A DNA stretch of 6,223 bases from Fimenecus sp052273625. Its GTDB lineage: Bacteria; Bacillota; Clostridia; Oscillospirales; Acutalibacteraceae. Position numbers and translations under genes: made by a program. The notes beneath the pieces are model-generated. The model was not told where the DNA came from. It did not search any database and worked only from the letters and a program-made list of their open reading frames with translations. The DNA is taken from the NCBI GenBank assembly GCA_052273625.1, contig DAVZHW010000076.1:1-6223 (forward strand). Direction: 5' to 3'. Positions 1 to 6,211 of this stretch are shown piece by piece. Numbering within the stretch: position 1 is the first letter of the stretch; each line of letters opens with the position of its first letter.

Positions 1-228
1 ATCAGTGAAGAAGGCTTGGAACTTATTGAATTCCTTAGTCTGGATTGCACTGCGACCGGTGGTGAGTGGCATTCTGATAGTGAAATCAAGATTGATAAAA
101 ATGGCTATGTTATCGTAGACGGCAATAAAACCAAGGAGTTTTGGGATGGTTACATCCGCAGCATAAAGAAACCTATCCGCCTTAAAATTCGTAACATTTG
201 TGGGGATGAAACTGTTTGGGAGGTGTAA
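1..228 (+). CDS. C-terminal end of a probable DNA methyltransferase (type III Mod-like), 5' truncated by window edge
   Basis: The reading frame is open from base 1 and stops with TAA at 226-228, giving 75 residues of a gene whose start lies upstream. The TTG at 16 has no ribosome binding site and is not a convincing start. The tail contains SLDCT, GEWHSDSEIKID, a KTKEFWDG segment, and KPIRLKIRNICGDETVWEV at the extreme end. From memory this pattern resembles the C-terminus of type III restriction-modification Mod adenine methyltransferases. The catalytic DPPY and AdoMet-binding motifs would lie upstream and cannot be checked, so the assignment is tentative. If correct, the protein methylates adenine in a short asymmetric site. 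The next gene starts only 3 nt after this stop and its ribosome binding site lies inside this coding region, so the two are almost certainly cotranscribed. An unrelated protein of the same defence operon is the main alternative. Confidence 0.5.
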   Translation: MSEEGLELIEFLSLDCTATGGEWHSDSEIKIDKNGYVIVDGNKTKEFWDGYIRSIKKPIRLKIRNICGDETVWEV

Positions 229-231
229 TCA

Positions 232-1719
232 ATGGCTCAAAATGTGACATTGTATAACCTTTTGATTTCTTGTCCAGGTGATATTAAGAAAGAAGTTACA
301 TTGATTGAAGCTGCAGTAGATGAGTTTAATGAATTATATACTGAAACTTTAGGAATCACAATAAAAACTCGCCATTGGAGTAAGAGTTCTTATGCTCAGT
401 CTGGAGGAAAACCACAGGCATTACTTAACGAGCAGTTTATAAATAAATGTGATGCAGCAGTTGCGATTTTCTGGACGAGATTTGGCACACCTACTGATGA
501 GTATGGTTCTGGAACAGAAGAAGAAATTGAAATTATGCTTCAATCTGGAAAACAAGTGTTTATGTATTTTTCGGATAAGCCTATCCCACCATCAAAAATA
601 AATGGTGACGGCTATGAGAAAATACAAGCATTCCGTGACAAATATAAAGACAAAGGAATATATTTCACTTATTCATCCGACGAAGAATTTAAAAAGATGT
701 TTTTTGCCCATCTTTCCATGCATTTTTTGACAGAAAAGAGGGTAAGTGAAACAACCAATGAATATCGTTCTGAGTTAAAGTTATTAGGTATTGACGAAAC
801 TGGAAGATTGACTGAAGAAGCGGTGGTATGCCCATTCGTGTTAAATGCAGAGATTAGCATGAAAGAATACATTACTTCGATTAAGACTATGTATCAGGAG
901 ATTTCTGATATGAATGTGGGTGGTAGATCTGTTACAGCTAATACTTTTTTTGCTGGATTTACAAGCCCTGTTGACATAGATGAAGATGAGAAGGAGTTTA
1001 TTACTGCTGCGGCTGAACAGCTGGAGTGCGAGTTGTCCGATTCATTTTTTGAACTTGGAAATTTAAACAAAGATACTTTAACATCAAATCTACTCAGTGG
1101 TCCTAAGTTGAATGGAACGTCCGAAGAAAAGCAGAAATATTGGAAAATCAAAAGATTGCATGAAACTATTTCTAAAGCTTTGGAATGGGCTCCGGTTGAG
1201 AAAGCGTTTTCTGGAATGAATTGTATTAAATTAGCAATTCAGAATTGTGGTAAGGGCATCGACGAAGATGCTGAAATTACGTTTGAAGTTCCAAAAGAAT
1301 CCTTGCTTACATTAGGTGAATTCCCTAAGTTTAATAATGCAGAGATGAGATATTTGCTTACAGATTGTGATATGAGTATTTTGTTCGGAATTGAAGGCAC
1401 ATCTGAATATATTGAATATTCAGAATCAGAGCAAAATGGAAGAACTCCGTATGGAGCACGTCCATATGGTTTGCCAGGATATGTTCCAGATTATAGTGAT
1501 GATTTCACTGATGAGATAAAAGATGTGTTTTGTTATGGATTCTATTCAAGTGAAGATAAGTATATTGTAAAGCTTAAAGTAGATTACATAAAACATAATA
1601 CAACTGTTGCTTTCCCGACAATCCTTTTTGTGAAAAATGAGATTGATGAGATACCATATAAAATCACATCTATGAATAATCCGGATGTTGTTGAAGACTG
1701 TATAAAGGTTAAAAGTTAG
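232..1719 (+). CDS. DUF4062/TIR-like domain protein, Hachiman-associated, 495 aa
   Basis: ATG at 232 follows a strong GGAGGTG (219-225) with 6-nt spacing. Residues about 6-165 look like the DUF4062 / TIR-like flavodoxin-type fold. They contain a first strand and turn (NLLISCPGDIKKE, 9-21), a strand CDAAVAIFWTRFGTPTDEYG (73-92), an acidic helix start SGTEEEIEIML (93-103) and a strand KQVFMYF (107-113). The GT-x-EIE pattern recalls the catalytic Glu position of the nucleoside deoxyribosyltransferase/TIR superfamily, so NAD or nucleotide hydrolysis is possible but unproven. Residues about 170-320 are mostly charged and helical. Residues about 328-495 look β-rich, with a Tyr/Pro/Gly-rich loop (404-421), and match no domain I recognise; a ligand- or partner-sensing role would be a guess. 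There is no signal peptide or membrane segment, so it should be cytoplasmic. Its place between a methylase-like gene and hamAB suggests a defence component, either effector or sensor. Confidence 0.72.
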   Translation: MAQNVTLYNLLISCPGDIKKEVTLIEAAVDEFNELYTETLGITIKTRHWSKSSYAQSGGKPQALLNEQFINKCDAAVAIFWTRFGTPTDEYGSGTEEEIEIMLQSGKQVFMYFSDKPIPPSKINGDGYEKIQAFRDKYKDKGIYFTYSSDEEFKKMFFAHLSMHFLTEKRVSETTNEYRSELKLLGIDETGRLTEEAVVCPFVLNAEISMKEYITSIKTMYQEISDMNVGGRSVTANTFFAGFTSPVDIDEDEKEFITAAAEQLECELSDSFFELGNLNKDTLTSNLLSGPKLNGTSEEKQKYWKIKRLHETISKALEWAPVEKAFSGMNCIKLAIQNCGKGIDEDAEITFEVPKESLLTLGEFPKFNNAEMRYLLTDCDMSILFGIEGTSEYIEYSESEQNGRTPYGARPYGLPGYVPDYSDDFTDEIKDVFCYGFYSSEDKYIVKLKVDYIKHNTTVAFPTILFVKNEIDEIPYKITSMNNPDVVEDCIKVKS

Positions 1720-1733
1720 GAAAGGAATACTAC

Positions 1734-2540
1734 ATGGAAAAGCCACAATACATCGATTGGATAGTTGAAGAAACTGGTATTGTAATTAAAGATGACATAC
1801 CGCTAAAATGCTATAAAATTGATTATAAAGATGATGAAAGTATTCTTGATGACTGGGCATTGCACATTCGAAGAAATTACATAGAAGATACTGAACTTAA
1901 AGAAGACGCAGATGACAATGCAATGACTATTGAACAGTATTTGCATGATTATGTAATTCCACAAAAAGGAGAAGAATTGGGAGCTACGGTACGTTCTGCA
2001 GACATAACAGAAATTTTAATTTCCGATTTATTAGAGTTTGTTCATCAGTATTCTGTTCCGAGATATAAATTGAAGAACAGATCCGGAAAAAACAATTCAC
2101 AACAAGGAACTGATGTCATTGCATATAAGTACAAAAATGAAGATAAAACTCCAAATGATAAAGATGAATTGGTAGCAGCAGAAGTTAAAGCTACCCTCTC
2201 TAATACGGAGTACACACCAATCAAAAATGCAATTATCGATTCCAGAAAAGATGAACATCGATTAGCAAGATCAGTAAACTACTGCAGAAAGCGATTAAAA
2301 GAATTGGGCAAAATAGAAGAGGCAGAAGAGGTAAAGAGGTTCTTATTTAAACCAGATAATAATTATCGTATTACATATGTAGCTGCAGGAGTTAGTAGTC
2401 GTGAAAACATAGATGATGCCATAGAATTAGGTTTTTCTGGTGAGGAACTTGAAATTAGAAAAAATGAACTGATTTTTTATGTACATGGTAAAAAGTTGAT
2501 GGAATTGACTCATAACATTTATCAGAGGTGTTGTAAATGA
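1734..2540 (+). CDS. hamA: HamA, DUF1837 nuclease subunit of Hachiman anti-phage defence
   Basis: This 268-aa cytoplasmic protein has the PD-(D/E)XK-type nuclease signature of the DUF1837/HamA family. It shows RSADITEILISDLLE (87-101) with a conserved acidic helix, QGTDV (124-128) supplying Asp127, and AAEVKATL (148-155) supplying the Glu150-x-Lys152 pair. The order helix-E, then D, then ExK is complete, so the nuclease should be active. Published work on Hachiman describes HamA as a DNase held inactive in complex with the HamB helicase and released to degrade DNA on infection or DNA damage. The start is supported by AAAGGA (1721-1726) 7 nt before the ATG and by a 14-nt gap from the preceding stop. 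The gene ends in an ATGA overlap with hamB, implying translational coupling of the two partners. The length is in the range I expect for HamA. The family call rests on motifs and on the neighbouring helicase, not on a database search. Confidence 0.88.
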   Translation: MEKPQYIDWIVEETGIVIKDDIPLKCYKIDYKDDESILDDWALHIRRNYIEDTELKEDADDNAMTIEQYLHDYVIPQKGEELGATVRSADITEILISDLLEFVHQYSVPRYKLKNRSGKNNSQQGTDVIAYKYKNEDKTPNDKDELVAAEVKATLSNTEYTPIKNAIIDSRKDEHRLARSVNYCRKRLKELGKIEEAEEVKRFLFKPDNNYRITYVAAGVSSRENIDDAIELGFSGEELEIRKNELIFYVHGKKLMELTHNIYQRCCK

Positions 2541-5500
2541 TTTTTGGGAAAAATGCAGGCTTAATGTTAAAATATCAAAAAGCAAAGGCCAAAATGGTAG
2601 AATACGATGTTTCAAAGCAGGAGTATCCACATTTTCCGCTGAATTCTAATGAATTATCGTATCCAACAACTTATGTGCTGTCACGATACTCAGAATGCAT
2701 TATAGAAAATAATCATGACGAATTAAAAGAGCTGGAGTTACTTTTGATTACAACTGCAGAATATTATGATTCAGCTTTTAAGTCCAAAGATAGACCAGAA
2801 TATGATTGGGATTTTTTGCTATCTGGAGCATCTGCCTACTTCCTAAGAAAGGATTTTGGTAGTGCTAAAGTGTTGGCAGCAAGAGTAGTTGATTTAATTG
2901 ATGAGGAGCGATCTCCGCAGAAGTTGTTGACGAATATCTATAATTATCTTCTGGGTGGAGTGTATTTGCCATATTTGAGAGTTATAGATACTTATGAGCG
3001 AATAAATAATTTTTTCTTGGATTACTTTGGAAAGGGTAAGTCTTTAGAAGCATTAAAGTCAATCTTATGGGTATATAGAAATGAAATCTACAAGAATGGA
3101 GATCCGGATAGTATATTTTATGTAGATATATTAGTGGCAGTTATTATTGTGGCATGCGAAAATTCGTCATGGAGTCTTTTGTCGAGTAGTTCAGGTATCC
3201 CGGATGAAGAATGGGAGCCATATCTACAAAGTAAGATGTCAATAAAGATGTTATGGCCAGCGCAAAGATTAATAGCCGAAAAGGGATTGTTGCGTGGAGA
3301 AAGTTCTGTCGTTCAACTTCCGACAGGGGTAGGAAAGACAAGAAGTATTGAACTAATTATTAGAGCAGCTTTTTTATCTGAACGAGCGAATATTACTATT
3401 ATAGTGGCACCATTAAGAGCATTGTGCAACGAAATAACAATGGATATGTACAAAGCTTTTGAAAATGATGTCACGATAAATCAGTTTTCTGATGTACTTC
3501 AAAATGATTTTTGGAATTTGCTTTCTGAAGATATTAAACGGCAGATACTAATATGTACGCCAGAGAAACTGAGTTATGTATTACATCATGATCCGTTTTT
3601 CTTAAGTGCTATAGATTTATTTGTGTTTGATGAAGGTCATATGTTTGATGATGGAGGTAGAGGTGCAACATATGAGTTATTAGTAACACATATACGTCAG
3701 AACATAACGAGCGAACAGCAGTTGGTTTTGCTATCTGCGGTATTGCCAAATTCAGGGGATATTGCACAGTGGTTATTTGAGGATAGAGGTTGTTTGGCGA
3801 CAGATGATAGTATTGTATCTACACCTAAATCAATAGGATTTTCATCGACACAAAGGGATATTCATTTCTTTTCTGATGATAAATCAAATGAAGATTATTA
3901 TATTCCCCGAATCCTTCGAGTTGAACAATTGAAGAAGTTACCCCGAGAAAGAAGTAATAAATACTTTCCAGATTTGTCATTATCTACAGATGTGGCCATT
4001 TATAATGCAATAAAGTTGTGTCATAACGGCGGTGTTGCTATCTATCTTGGGCAGCAACGTTCAATGAAAACGGTATTTAAAAGAATTATAAATTTGGATA
4101 AGCGAAACTATGATTTGAAAGCATTAAAAGATAATACAAATCAAGCAGAGCTTTCCAAAATCAAGGGATTTATAGAAAGCTATTATGGTTCAGAACACTA
4201 TTATACGAAAGCAGCGGAATTGGGTGTTTTGCCTCATTCATCTAATCTTCAAAATGGAGTTAAGCTTGTTGTTGAACATGCATTGAAGAATAAATATGTT
4301 TCTTGCGTAGTGTGTACATCGACGCTTGCACAGGGTGTGAATATTCCGATAAAATATTTATTGGTCACCAGCATTCGAAATGGATTGCAATTAGTAAAAG
4401 CTCGAGATTTTCAAAACTTGATGGGTAGAATAGCACGAGCAGGTATATACACAGAAGGAAGTATTATTATTACGGATTGCAAAATATACGACAACCGTAC
4501 CAAGTGGAAAAATGGTGGAGGGTATTTATGGAATGATTGTGTGAAGCTATTTGATACAAAATTGACAGAAGCTTGTGGCAGTTCTATTCTTTCGTTAGTC
4601 CAGGATTTTAACATAGATTATGATGTGATCTTAAGTGGTGAGAAATTTATTGATATAGTGATAGAGCACCTTGACGAAAGAGATTTCTTGCTTGATCACG
4701 CAAAGAAGTTAGAAAAAGCATATTTAAAAGCCAATCCCCAAAGAACACAAAATCTGATTGTGCAGGAAATATTATTGCGTCAGGATATTATATCAAATAT
4801 AGAAAATTATTTGTGTTTAGTACGTTCCGCAGAAACATTGGTCAATGATAGTAAGAAAAGTGCTGTGGATATTTGTACAAATACATTGGCGTATGCTATG
4901 GCAACAGAAAAAGAGAAAGAATTACTGATTAAAGTTTTTCAGAATATAGAAGAGAATATTCAACAATATTCTGTTGAAAAATTGAACAGATATTCTAATG
5001 CAATGTCAGGAATAGGTTTGTCTTCTCTAATAGAGGAATGGATTGTTCAGAATGAACTTACAGAGAAGATATATACAGAAACAGAACTGTTATCTGTTAT
5101 TGCAGAATTGTATCTGCAAATCTGTGGAGAGTTTAGATACCAAGAGCATATGCAAAGCATTTGTGAAAAATGGATTGATGGCCAGACTCCAATGGAAATT
5201 AACAACAAAGAAACTATTGGAATTGCAGAAGTAGAATCATTATGTAATAAAAGAATCTCATATGAAATGAATTTTCTTATCGGCAATATCTGTGATCTGA
5301 TAGAAGTTGACGAAGAAAATGAGACGCAAGTTGATCAACGGAACATCTTGACATTGTTACAAAAGAAAGTAAAATATGGCGTTCCAAATATGACAGCAAT
5401 TTCTATTTGTGAGAGTGTTTTTAATGATCGTCTATTAGCTATAGAATTAGCTCAAATTTTATCTGATGCGAATATTGGAACGGATAAGATACTTAATATG

Positions 5501-5587
5501 TTGAAAGCTCATAGTGAAGAAATCTTTAGTTGTCTTGATTCGTATCCGGAATATTTCAAGGATAGATTATCTGTGTTGATGAAATAA
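2537..5587 (+). CDS. hamB: HamB, superfamily 2 DEAD/DEAH-like helicase of Hachiman anti-phage defence
   Basis: This 1016-aa protein carries a full set of SF2 helicase motifs. They are Gln243 in LWPAQR as a Q-motif candidate, Walker A LPTGVGKT (261-268), Ia APLRAL (291-296), a TPEKL motif (341-345), Walker B DEGH (365-368), III SAV (400-402), IV around VAIYLGQQRS (500-509), V TSTLAQGVNIP (594-604) and VI QNLMGRIARAG (626-636). Motifs V and VI are closest to the Ski2-like helicases. About 240 residues of mostly helical N-terminal sequence precede the motor, and about 370 helical residues follow it. In Hachiman, HamB binds and translocates on DNA and controls the HamA nuclease. ATG 2537 overlaps the hamA stop as ATGA, and AGAGGTG (2524-2530) lies 6 nt upstream, supporting this start over Met10. 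There is no truncation or frameshift. A generic SF2 helicase is the alternative, but pairing with a DUF1837 gene makes HamB much more likely. Confidence 0.88.
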   Translation: MIFGKNAGLMLKYQKAKAKMVEYDVSKQEYPHFPLNSNELSYPTTYVLSRYSECIIENNHDELKELELLLITTAEYYDSAFKSKDRPEYDWDFLLSGASAYFLRKDFGSAKVLAARVVDLIDEERSPQKLLTNIYNYLLGGVYLPYLRVIDTYERINNFFLDYFGKGKSLEALKSILWVYRNEIYKNGDPDSIFYVDILVAVIIVACENSSWSLLSSSSGIPDEEWEPYLQSKMSIKMLWPAQRLIAEKGLLRGESSVVQLPTGVGKTRSIELIIRAAFLSERANITIIVAPLRALCNEITMDMYKAFENDVTINQFSDVLQNDFWNLLSEDIKRQILICTPEKLSYVLHHDPFFLSAIDLFVFDEGHMFDDGGRGATYELLVTHIRQNITSEQQLVLLSAVLPNSGDIAQWLFEDRGCLATDDSIVSTPKSIGFSSTQRDIHFFSDDKSNEDYYIPRILRVEQLKKLPRERSNKYFPDLSLSTDVAIYNAIKLCHNGGVAIYLGQQRSMKTVFKRIINLDKRNYDLKALKDNTNQAELSKIKGFIESYYGSEHYYTKAAELGVLPHSSNLQNGVKLVVEHALKNKYVSCVVCTSTLAQGVNIPIKYLLVTSIRNGLQLVKARDFQNLMGRIARAGIYTEGSIIITDCKIYDNRTKWKNGGGYLWNDCVKLFDTKLTEACGSSILSLVQDFNIDYDVILSGEKFIDIVIEHLDERDFLLDHAKKLEKAYLKANPQRTQNLIVQEILLRQDIISNIENYLCLVRSAETLVNDSKKSAVDICTNTLAYAMATEKEKELLIKVFQNIEENIQQYSVEKLNRYSNAMSGIGLSSLIEEWIVQNELTEKIYTETELLSVIAELYLQICGEFRYQEHMQSICEKWIDGQTPMEINNKETIGIAEVESLCNKRISYEMNFLIGNICDLIEVDEENETQVDQRNILTLLQKKVKYGVPNMTAISICESVFNDRLLAIELAQILSDANIGTDKILNMLKAHSEEIFSCLDSYPEYFKDRLSVLMK

Positions 5588-5592
5588 AGGTA

Positions 5593-5772
5593 TTGTTCAA
5601 TGCATGTACGGTTTGCCAATCATACAATGAATTTTCTACGGTGCACAAAGATATCACGCAGCGCCTTATAAGGAAACAACGCTCAGCTCCTAAGCAGACA
5701 TTATCTGTTCGACTTCGGTTTGGCGTTTACAAAAACTGTATGTTTTCAAAAAAACGAAATAATTCAATGTAA
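5593..5772 (+). CDS. Doubtful 59-codon open frame downstream of hamB; possible gene remnant
   Basis: One frame stays open from a TAG just inside the hamB 3' end to a TAA at 5770-5772. The only plausible start is TTG at 5593, which has a weak AAAGG (5586-5590) just 2 nt upstream, so initiation would be poor. The predicted peptide is basic, with CTVCQSYNEF near its N-terminus and many Arg/Lys residues near its C-terminus (KQRSAPKQ, FSKKRNN). I do not recognise it. The two Cys three residues apart could suggest a metal site, but no second pair follows. It may be a remnant of a gene interrupted when the defence cassette was inserted, or chance openness in a short spacer. Other forward frames here are also open for 20-34 codons, which weakens the case. 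Confidence 0.15.
   Translation: MFNACTVCQSYNEFSTVHKDITQRLIRKQRSAPKQTLSVRLRFGVYKNCMFSKKRNNSM
5664..5673. repeat. 10-bp perfect palindrome CCTTATAAGG
   Basis: CCTTATAAGG equals its own reverse complement. It sits about 75 nt after the hamB stop in a spacer with no convincing gene. It could be an operator-like site or chance, and nothing nearby ties it to a regulator. Confidence 0.25.
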
Positions 5773-5782
5773 TTGATAGGGA

Positions 5783-5816
5783 GCATCCAACTTCAGCGGT
5801 TGGGTGCTTTTCTTTT
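5783..5816 (+). terminator. Rho-independent terminator ending the hamAB operon
   Basis: GCATCCAAC (5783-5791) pairs with GTTGGGTGC (5799-5807) in a 9-bp stem with one T-G wobble and a 7-nt loop. It is followed directly by TTTTCTTTT (5808-5816). This is a textbook intrinsic terminator on the + strand, about 195 nt after the hamB stop. It separates the defence operon from the next transcription unit. An A-rich run before the stem (5745-5760) gives little sign of bidirectional function. Confidence 0.87.
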
Positions 5817-5826
5817 GTCCTAAAAA

Positions 5827-5856
5827 TTGTTATTCATCGTAGATTGAGCATTTTAT
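5827..5856 (+). promoter_or_regulatory. Weak candidate sigma-70-type promoter for the downstream gene
   Basis: TTGTTA (5827-5832) and TTTTAT (5851-5856) are 18 nt apart, and each matches four of six consensus bases. It lies just past the terminator and upstream of a possible leader peptide, where a promoter is expected. Better -10-like hexamers occur further on (TATAAA at 5895, TATACT at 5956 and 5973), but none has a recognisable -35 at correct spacing. The true start site cannot be decided from sequence alone. Confidence 0.2.
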
Positions 5857-5923
5857 CGAGAGCGCACCACAGTGGAAGTTCCTTTGTACAGGGGTATAAA
5901 AATCTGGAAAAGGCACTGTAAAA

Positions 5924-5992
5924 ATGAACTTACTCTACCTACGAGGCAATAAAACTATACTTCAAAATCCATTATACTTTTCTCAAAGCTAA
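5924..5992 (+). CDS. Possible 22-aa leader peptide in the 5' leader of the downstream gene
   Basis: ATG at 5924 opens a frame ending in TAA at 5990-5992. The peptide begins MNLLYLRGNKTI and ends NPLYFSQS. AAAAGG (5908-5913) lies 10 nt before the ATG, an acceptable but slightly long spacing. It precedes a run of hairpins and then a new gene with its own strong ribosome binding site, the arrangement seen in attenuation leaders. The peptide has no run of one amino acid that would point to control by a specific aminoacyl-tRNA; Leu is the most common residue, with five copies. Two TATACT hexamers fall inside it, so a promoter here instead of a peptide is the alternative. Confidence 0.3.
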   Translation: MNLLYLRGNKTILQNPLYFSQS

Positions 5993-6005
5993 AGCAAGCC
6001 ACCTT

Positions 6006-6022
6006 CCCTTAGGAACTAAGGG
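6006..6022 (+). repeat. Perfect 7-bp hairpin with a GAA loop
   Basis: CCCTTAG (6006-6012) and CTAAGGG (6016-6022) are exact inverted repeats around a 3-nt loop. The hairpin lies 13 nt after the stop of the possible leader peptide. No T-run follows, so it is not a terminator. It could act as a pause or structural element in the leader RNA of the downstream gene. Confidence 0.5.
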
Positions 6023-6045
6023 CGCGCTTCTATACCGGTTATTCT

Positions 6046-6183
6046 ATTCCAGTATGTGTGTTCCCCGAAGGTAAATGCTCCTGTGTCTGAACACATTCAC
6101 ATATAGCGGAATTGCATTCCGGGCAAGAGGTAACTCTTGCGGCTACCGCCTATCTCTTTTTACATACCTTGCTTTGGGCAAGG
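6046..6183 (+). promoter_or_regulatory. Structured leader RNA with competing hairpins upstream of the MENK gene
   Basis: Three perfect local hairpins follow each other. They are CGGAAT/ATTCCG (6107-6112 with 6116-6121), GCAAGAG/CTCTTGC closed by a GTAA tetraloop (6123-6129 with 6134-6140), and CCTTGC/GCAAGG (6167-6172 with 6178-6183). Upstream, a long arm pairs TATGTG with CACATA (6053-6058, 6098-6103) and TGTTC with GAACA (6059-6063, 6089-6093), leaving a 4-nt bulge. ATTCC at 6046-6050 can extend this arm by pairing with GGAAT at 6108-6112, which excludes the first local hairpin. A weak GCGG/CCGC stem (6139-6149) precedes the T-rich run 6153-6161, a possible attenuator. CTTGC at 6136-6140 can also pair with GCAAG at 6178-6182. 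Exclusive alternatives of this kind suggest transcription or translation attenuation. I match it to no named riboswitch family. Confidence 0.45.
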
Positions 6184-6211
6184 ATGAATAAAAGACAAGG
6201 AGCAAAAGAAA

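Noticed and set aside
16..228. TTG at 16 as the start of a complete 70-aa gene
   Set aside because: The frame is open to the window edge and there is no Shine-Dalgarno sequence before the TTG; a truncated longer gene fits better.
669..1151. Minus-strand ORFs of 67 and 85 codons opposite the DUF4062-like gene
   Set aside because: They are Ser/Phe-rich translations typical of antisense shadows of A+T-rich genes, with no ribosome binding sites and fully covered by a much longer convincing gene.
1720..1733. Possible internal promoter between the DUF4062-like gene and hamA
   Set aside because: The gap is only 14 nt and is occupied by the hamA ribosome binding site, leaving no room for promoter elements.
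5043..5234. 63-codon + strand ORF inside hamB in another frame
   Set aside because: It lies wholly inside the hamB C-terminal coding region, has no dedicated ribosome binding site and a biased, unrecognisable translation; it is a shadow frame.
5956..5978. Two TATACT hexamers 17 nt apart (5956-5961 and 5973-5978), looking like -10 boxes or a repeated operator
   Set aside because: Neither has a recognisable -35 at 16-18 nt, and short A/T-rich repeats are expected by chance in this composition. Noted only as an alternative to the leader peptide.
5995..6183. Cluster of hairpins considered as a tRNA, T-box or CRISPR array
   Set aside because: There is no cloverleaf with an acceptor stem, no T-box consensus sequence, and the stems differ from each other with no regularly spaced direct repeats.
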